Source: Chinchilla lanigera
Lineage: Eukaryota > Chordata > Mammalia > Rodentia > Chinchillidae
Direction of reading: 5' to 3'
DNA: 64,000 nt
Assembly: GCF_000276665.1 (NCBI RefSeq)
Contig: NW_004955436.1
Span: 19,107,485 to 19,171,484, forward strand
The notes beneath the pieces are model-generated. The model was given only the letters and a program-made list of their open reading frames with translations. It was not told the origin of the DNA and did no database searches. Positions 59,990-64,000 of this stretch are shown here, piece by piece (the first letter of the stretch is position 1; every line of letters begins with the position of its first letter). The position numbers and the translations under genes were made by a program.

Positions 59990-60300
59990 AATGCATATCA
60001 ATACATAATGACTGCATTCATTGTGGGAAGATGGTACATAAATGTTAAGCATTTTAATTTTTCATACTTCCGCTGTCCATCTACTCCCCTATTTCTGATA
60101 TTTTACATCTGTAAATAATACTCAATTTAAAAAATTTCTATATAAGAATTCTTGTATAAGCCAGAATCCTAGAAGCAATTTGTCGGGCAAAACATATAAA
60201 TATGTAATTTTCTTACACCCTACCAAATTCTCCCTTTATAATGACTATACCAGTCTATATTCTCAGTGCTTGTGAATGTGTTTCTCCACTTTCATACCAA
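59990..60300 (-). mobile_element. Ancient L1 3' fragment, antisense
   Basis: Antisense ORF2-end/3' UTR blocks such as 'ttctccctttataatgactataccagtctatattctcagtgcttgtgaatgtgtttctcc', matching the 'cataatggctgtactaatttacattcccacc...agtgtacaagggttccc' area. Diverged. Confidence 0.5.
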
Positions 60301-60825
60301 GTTGATGTTTTATCAGGGATGCATTTTTTTCCATTCCAACAGAGAAGAAACTGCATCCGGGTGCAATTTGGTTTTGCTTTCTCTTACTATGCTGGAAACT
60401 GAGTGTTGTACTCATTTTATTTAAGAACAACTTCATTTTCTCTGATTTTCCGTGTGCACTAGCACAGCATTTGTGTAGCGGGTGCAGTGACACGCTGCTT
60501 AGTTTCCCTGTTCAGATTCACTAATCTAGCTACTGAGAATTTTGGGAAATGACTCCTAAGAGCTGAGTTCCCAGTATTTTTTGTTTGTTTTTCCATCTAA
60601 AAGGAGAAGCTTTCACGTGTCCTCTTTAGTAATAAACCGCATCTCTTATACTGTGAGTGTTGTTTAAACCCATATCCCTTCCTTAACCTTCTAAGAAGTG
60701 CAGATTCTCAGTGCATTCCCACCAAAACGTTCTAAGTGTGAATTTCTCCACCTGTATCCAATTCCCGAGGAACGCAGTCCGGGCCACTTCAAAGAGAGGT
60801 AAGTATCACTGAATTTTCTTGTTCT
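60301..60825. other. Unique DNA
   Basis: No recognised family or exon. A 76-codon minus frame (60263-60493) overlaps the L1 edge and has no domain. Confidence 0.3.
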
Positions 60826-61345
60826 ATTCTTATGACTTTGTGTAATCTTTTTTGTCCTCATTGATGAAATCCTGCAGTAAAATGTTGAATAGTGGTTTAG
60901 AGAGCAGATTTTTTTCCCTCATTTTGATGTCTATACCTGTAAATTTTTCCTTATGTAAAATTATGGCTTTATGACTAGGATTTAAATTCAGAATAAGACA
61001 ATATACATTAGTTGTTACTTTACTGTTTTTAAAATCATTCATGGATGCTGAATTTTACTAATAGTGTATTTTTTTTGGTGTTGTTCAGAGCTATTACCTT
61101 GAGTCTATTGCTTTGTTTCATTGTGTTAATAGATTACCCAACATCTAAACAGGCAGGTATTCTGGGTACAAATCCACCTTCATAACAGTTTATCTCCAAA
61201 ACATTTGTGAAATTATTTTGGATTTTTATACAGAATTTCTATACAGATATTTACAAATGATAGTGTTCTATAGGTTTGTAGGCTTTTTTCATTTATCTCT
61301 ATCACTTTCTAGTAACTGTGTATTTTTTGTATTTTGTTTTTAATT
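60826..61345 (-). mobile_element. Ancient L1 ORF2 fragment, antisense
   Basis: Antisense reverse-transcriptase-region blocks: 'aatcctgcagtaaaatgttgaatagtggtttagagagcag', 'tgttaatagattacccaacatctaaacaggcaggtattctgggtac', and 'aacatttgtgaaattattttggatttttata'. This is the order expected for antisense L1 ORF2. Confidence 0.65.
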
Positions 61346-62234
61346 AAATTTCCACTTGTCCATGTTAACTTATTAATATGTGCATTAAAACACCAGATAG
61401 AAAGTGGAGAATGGCAATACATAAGAAAATAAATTGAACAGTGAGCCAAGTATTGTAATTTAGTTAATATAGAATACATATTCAAATCTATAATGCTTTA
61501 AAAATAGAGAACTAGCATATAAGATTTTTTATATAAAAATGTTTCAGCTCAAGTTAGAATCAAAGAACAGCTGGGTGATATGCCTTTTAGAGTGTTGAAC
61601 AAGAGTCTCACTTTAAGGTATGAAAAGCAGTAACATCTTTCATTAATTCAACAAATATTTTGTGGTAGTTGTACCCACAACAATAAATACAAAGCATTTA
61701 GAATGTCTCTTTTTTTGGAGCCCAGATCCAAGGCTTCATAATATGGAACACTATTCTACCTGGCATGATGGGTGTTAGGATCTAAAAAGGACATCATATG
61801 GCAAGATATTAGCCTCCATCTTGATTCTTTATCCTCAGAATTCATGGTGATAGAGATTTATATCTCTCCTGGTGCAACCAAAGGATGGCATCCAAGACAG
61901 AATTCAGCTCTCTGTAATTATGGATCTTTCACTTCAAATCCTCCATACCTTTAGAACTAGCAGGAAACTTCAAAAGGCATAGAAGGCTAGTTTAAAAGGA
62001 GTAAGTCTTGTACAAGTTAACTTTTATGACTTGGTAATATGCAACATGGTGAATAAGAAGGTATGGTTCTCATAGTAAAATAATAATTTCAACTTTAACT
62101 TCAAAAGATGCAAAGACACATCGAGTGATAAGAAAGTGGAAAATGACATGAGGGATATATAGATATATGAAAAATAATGTATAGAATTATGATCTATGAA
62201 ACAGTCCAATGTATAATAATTTAAATTCTACATA
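61346..62234. other. Unique DNA
   Basis: No recognised repeat or exon. A weak ID-like string ('gctgggtgatatgcc...') near 61568 is too decayed to call. Confidence 0.3.
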
Positions 62235-62244
62235 AAAAATTTTA

Positions 62245-62344
62245 TTTGTTTTGTTTTTTGTTTTTCTTCTGGTACCAGGAATCTAACTCACGACCTTGCG
62301 CTTGCCAGGCAGGTGCTTTGCCGCTGAGCTAAATCCCCAGCCCT
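62245..62344 (-). mobile_element. ID-type SINE
   Basis: Reverse complement GGGCTGGGGATTTAGCTCAG, GCAAGCGCAAGGTCGTGAG and TTCCTGGTACCAG with an A-rich tail. Flanking duplication AAAAATTTTA at 62235-62244 and 62345-62354 (10 bp perfect; low complexity). Confidence 0.93.
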
Positions 62345-62354
62345 AAAAATTTTA

Positions 62355-62561
62355 AAGTATAATCAAAATCCCACTTATGAAATGGGAGAAGGAAAATAAT
62401 TTTAATATTCTTCTAGATGAATACAATATATGTTCACATTTTCATTTACACATTTTTACTGTTCTTCTCAATTATTTATTTTACATTGTTATTTTGTTCA
62501 TTTCCTAGTTTAAGAATAATGATGCCTGTTATCTTTTCTCCTTTTGTTGACATATATCTAT

Positions 62562-62605
<44 letters not shown>

Positions 62606-63400
62606 TCTGTACTTTGGATTTAAAAATACCCTTTCTGTATGTGTCTTTAATTTGTATAATTTCTCCTGAGATAACATCAGGTGCTCAGGCAAAGAGCCAG
62701 AAGTGTAATTTCTGCAGAGCTCTGCAAATCATGCAAAAGCAGGGAAGTGTTAGATTTGCTAGACTTGCTCTAAAATCATGAGAAAACAATGAACTTCTGC
62801 AAAGAAAGATTAGGGTTTAATAGCAAATTTTTGAGAAAATTTTTTTCAAACCGTATTTTAAGTAATTAAAAAAAAAACTTTGTTCCCTGTTATGAGATTT
62901 ATTATTGAAGACAGAGAAATGATAAGACTTAAAATGACAATTTAGAATTGTATCTCATGCTATACTGTTATGTATGCAGAAGGGAAACACTGTGGGACTC
63001 ATTACAGCTCTTGTCTATGTGCTTCTGTTATAATCGTTGAGCACTTTTGGACCTTTACTCCTTCACCTCCCATCGTGGTTTTCCATCCAAAAGTTCTGTA
63101 GACACTATTGTACATTCACTTTAGGAACAGGCATAACTAAACATGCTGCTATTTCTGAAGCACAAGGTAAACTATTAGTTCTGGAAAATAATGTCTCATC
63201 TATCATGATGATAGATGATGTCACTGTTAAAGCTTCATTACATGATTAAATTGAAATTCATAAAATACAAACATCCCTGAGAAGAATAACACAAACATTT
63301 GAAACAAACATTTCAAAATGTGGTACATTTGAGTCTCATTTTGAGAGCAGATGTTAGTAGGTAAGTAGATGTACTGGATTGACAGCTGGTGGTCAACTTA
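62355..63400. other. Unique DNA with one tetranucleotide microsatellite
   Basis: Other than the TCTA repeat at 62562-62605 there is no recognised feature. The 70-codon frame at 63037-63249 has no domain. Confidence 0.35.
62562..62605. repeat. (TCTA)n microsatellite
   Basis: About eleven perfect tetranucleotide units, of the type often used as a polymorphic marker. Confidence 0.95.
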
Positions 63401-63544
63401 AAATCCCCAGCTGAACTGAGTAAGCATGGTGCTGGGTGTTCAGGAGGCCCACCTGAGGATTGTGGCCAGCAGCATAAGAGGCAGACCTGGAGAAGAAGTG
63501 AGGCTGTTGGGAGCTGGTAGAAGCTGTCAGGAGGTGTTGGTTCT

Positions 63545-63892
63545 GTTGCAGGAGCGTGTCATGCTGGCTTTCCTGATGAACTTGGCTGTTTTCAACCTCC
63601 AAGGAGTTCAGGACCTCGTTGGTACTGAGAGTAGCTTTGATTCACTTTGGGGGAGCTCTAGTCCTCACTTTGAGCATCGCTTCCTGGCTCTAGAGGGGAA
63701 ACATGTGCACAGCTCATTCTCCTGGAGAAGCTTGCTGCATTGGTTTTCCTGATGGAAACTCAGCTGTCTTCATCCTCAGAGGAGCTCGGGACCTCAGTGT
63801 TTCTGAGGATGGCTGTAGTACTTTTCAAGGGAGCTCTGGTTCTTACTTTGAGCATCACTTCCTGTCTCCAGTGCAGATCCCTCAGCCTGCTA
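63545..63892. repeat. Two-unit tandem duplication, period about 173 bp
   Basis: Unit 1 has TTTCCTGATGAACTTGGCTG at about 63570, then TTCAGGACCTC, GGGAGCTCTAGTCCTCACTT and TGAGCATCGCTTCCTGGCTC. Unit 2 has TTTCCTGATGGAAACTCAGC at about 63743, then CTCGGGACCTC, GGGAGCTCTGGTTCTTACTT and TGAGCATCACTTCCTGTCTC. Identity is roughly 75-80 percent by eye. GC content is above background. Open frames of 69-108 codons occur on both strands but do not keep the same frame in both units, which argues against a coding tandem repeat. The family is not recognised and the array may continue past the window. Confidence 0.75.
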
Positions 63893-64000
63893 GCAAAGAT
63901 CCTTCATCCCATTGGCACAGACTTTCTAGATTCCACCACTGACCTTTGGGCCTTCCGGCACAGATCTGTGAAACAGGCCTGCATGACATGTTGTTGAGGG

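Noticed and set aside
63426..63752. 108-codon frame across the edge duplication as a coding tandem repeat
   Set aside because: The frame is not maintained in the second unit and homologous segments fall in different frames, so coding use is unlikely.
1..64000. CRISPR arrays, operons, prokaryotic promoters or phage features
   Set aside because: Composition and SINE/L1/LTR content show mammalian nuclear DNA; no spaced direct-repeat arrays were seen.

Overview
This window looks like a gene-poor, AT-rich stretch of a mammalian nuclear genome, from a rodent that is probably not a mouse or rat. The evidence is the repeat content. There are nine clear copies of a tRNA-Ala/ID-type SINE, most with target-site duplications, several B1 (7SL-derived) SINEs, three probable fused B1-ID dimers, and older mammal-wide repeats (MIR, L1M-type, MaLR-type LTR, mariner/Tigger/hAT relics). 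The ID consensus here (head GGGGCTGGGGATTTAGCTCA, B-box arm GTGAGTTCGGTTCCCGG) differs from the usual rat form. I cannot name the species from sequence alone.

I find no convincing protein-coding gene and no exon I can defend. All open frames are short (171 codons at most), lack recognisable cellular domains, and many fall in repeats. The window is best read as intergenic or deep-intronic DNA.

Layout. 0-6 kb: two copies of an unusual mariner-derived element with inverted arms (about 808-1421 and 5172-5796), each hit by an ID SINE. 6.5-12.6 kb: MIR, an old LTR and ID copies. 13.2-15.2 kb: antisense 5' region of an ancient L1. 16-19 kb: MaLR-type LTR, a B1-ID dimer, a probable hAT transposase relic and a 29-A tract. 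20-23 kb: B1 copies and three ancient L1 fragments. 24.8-28.4 kb: two B1-ID dimers, an ID copy, and a GC-richer block with a diverged internal duplication. 28.5-35 kb: mostly unique DNA with a MIR and a partial tRNA-Ile(UAU)-like copy. 35-45 kb: repeat-poor blocks that look like candidate conserved non-coding elements, plus two L1 3' ends. 45-57 kb: MIR, L1 fragments, B1, a long L1 ORF2 fragment and a Tigger-like element. 57-64 kb: an ID copy with a 42-base T run, antisense L1 fragments, microsatellites, and a 173-bp tandem duplication at the right edge.

There is no operon-like organisation. The items most worth checking are the inverted-arm mariner family, the tRNA-Ile(UAU) 5'-half copy, the edge duplication at 63.5-63.9 kb, and the repeat-free block at 43.6-44.6 kb carrying RFX- and SOX-like sites. 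All family assignments were made by eye from remembered consensus sequences, so subfamily names are kept loose.
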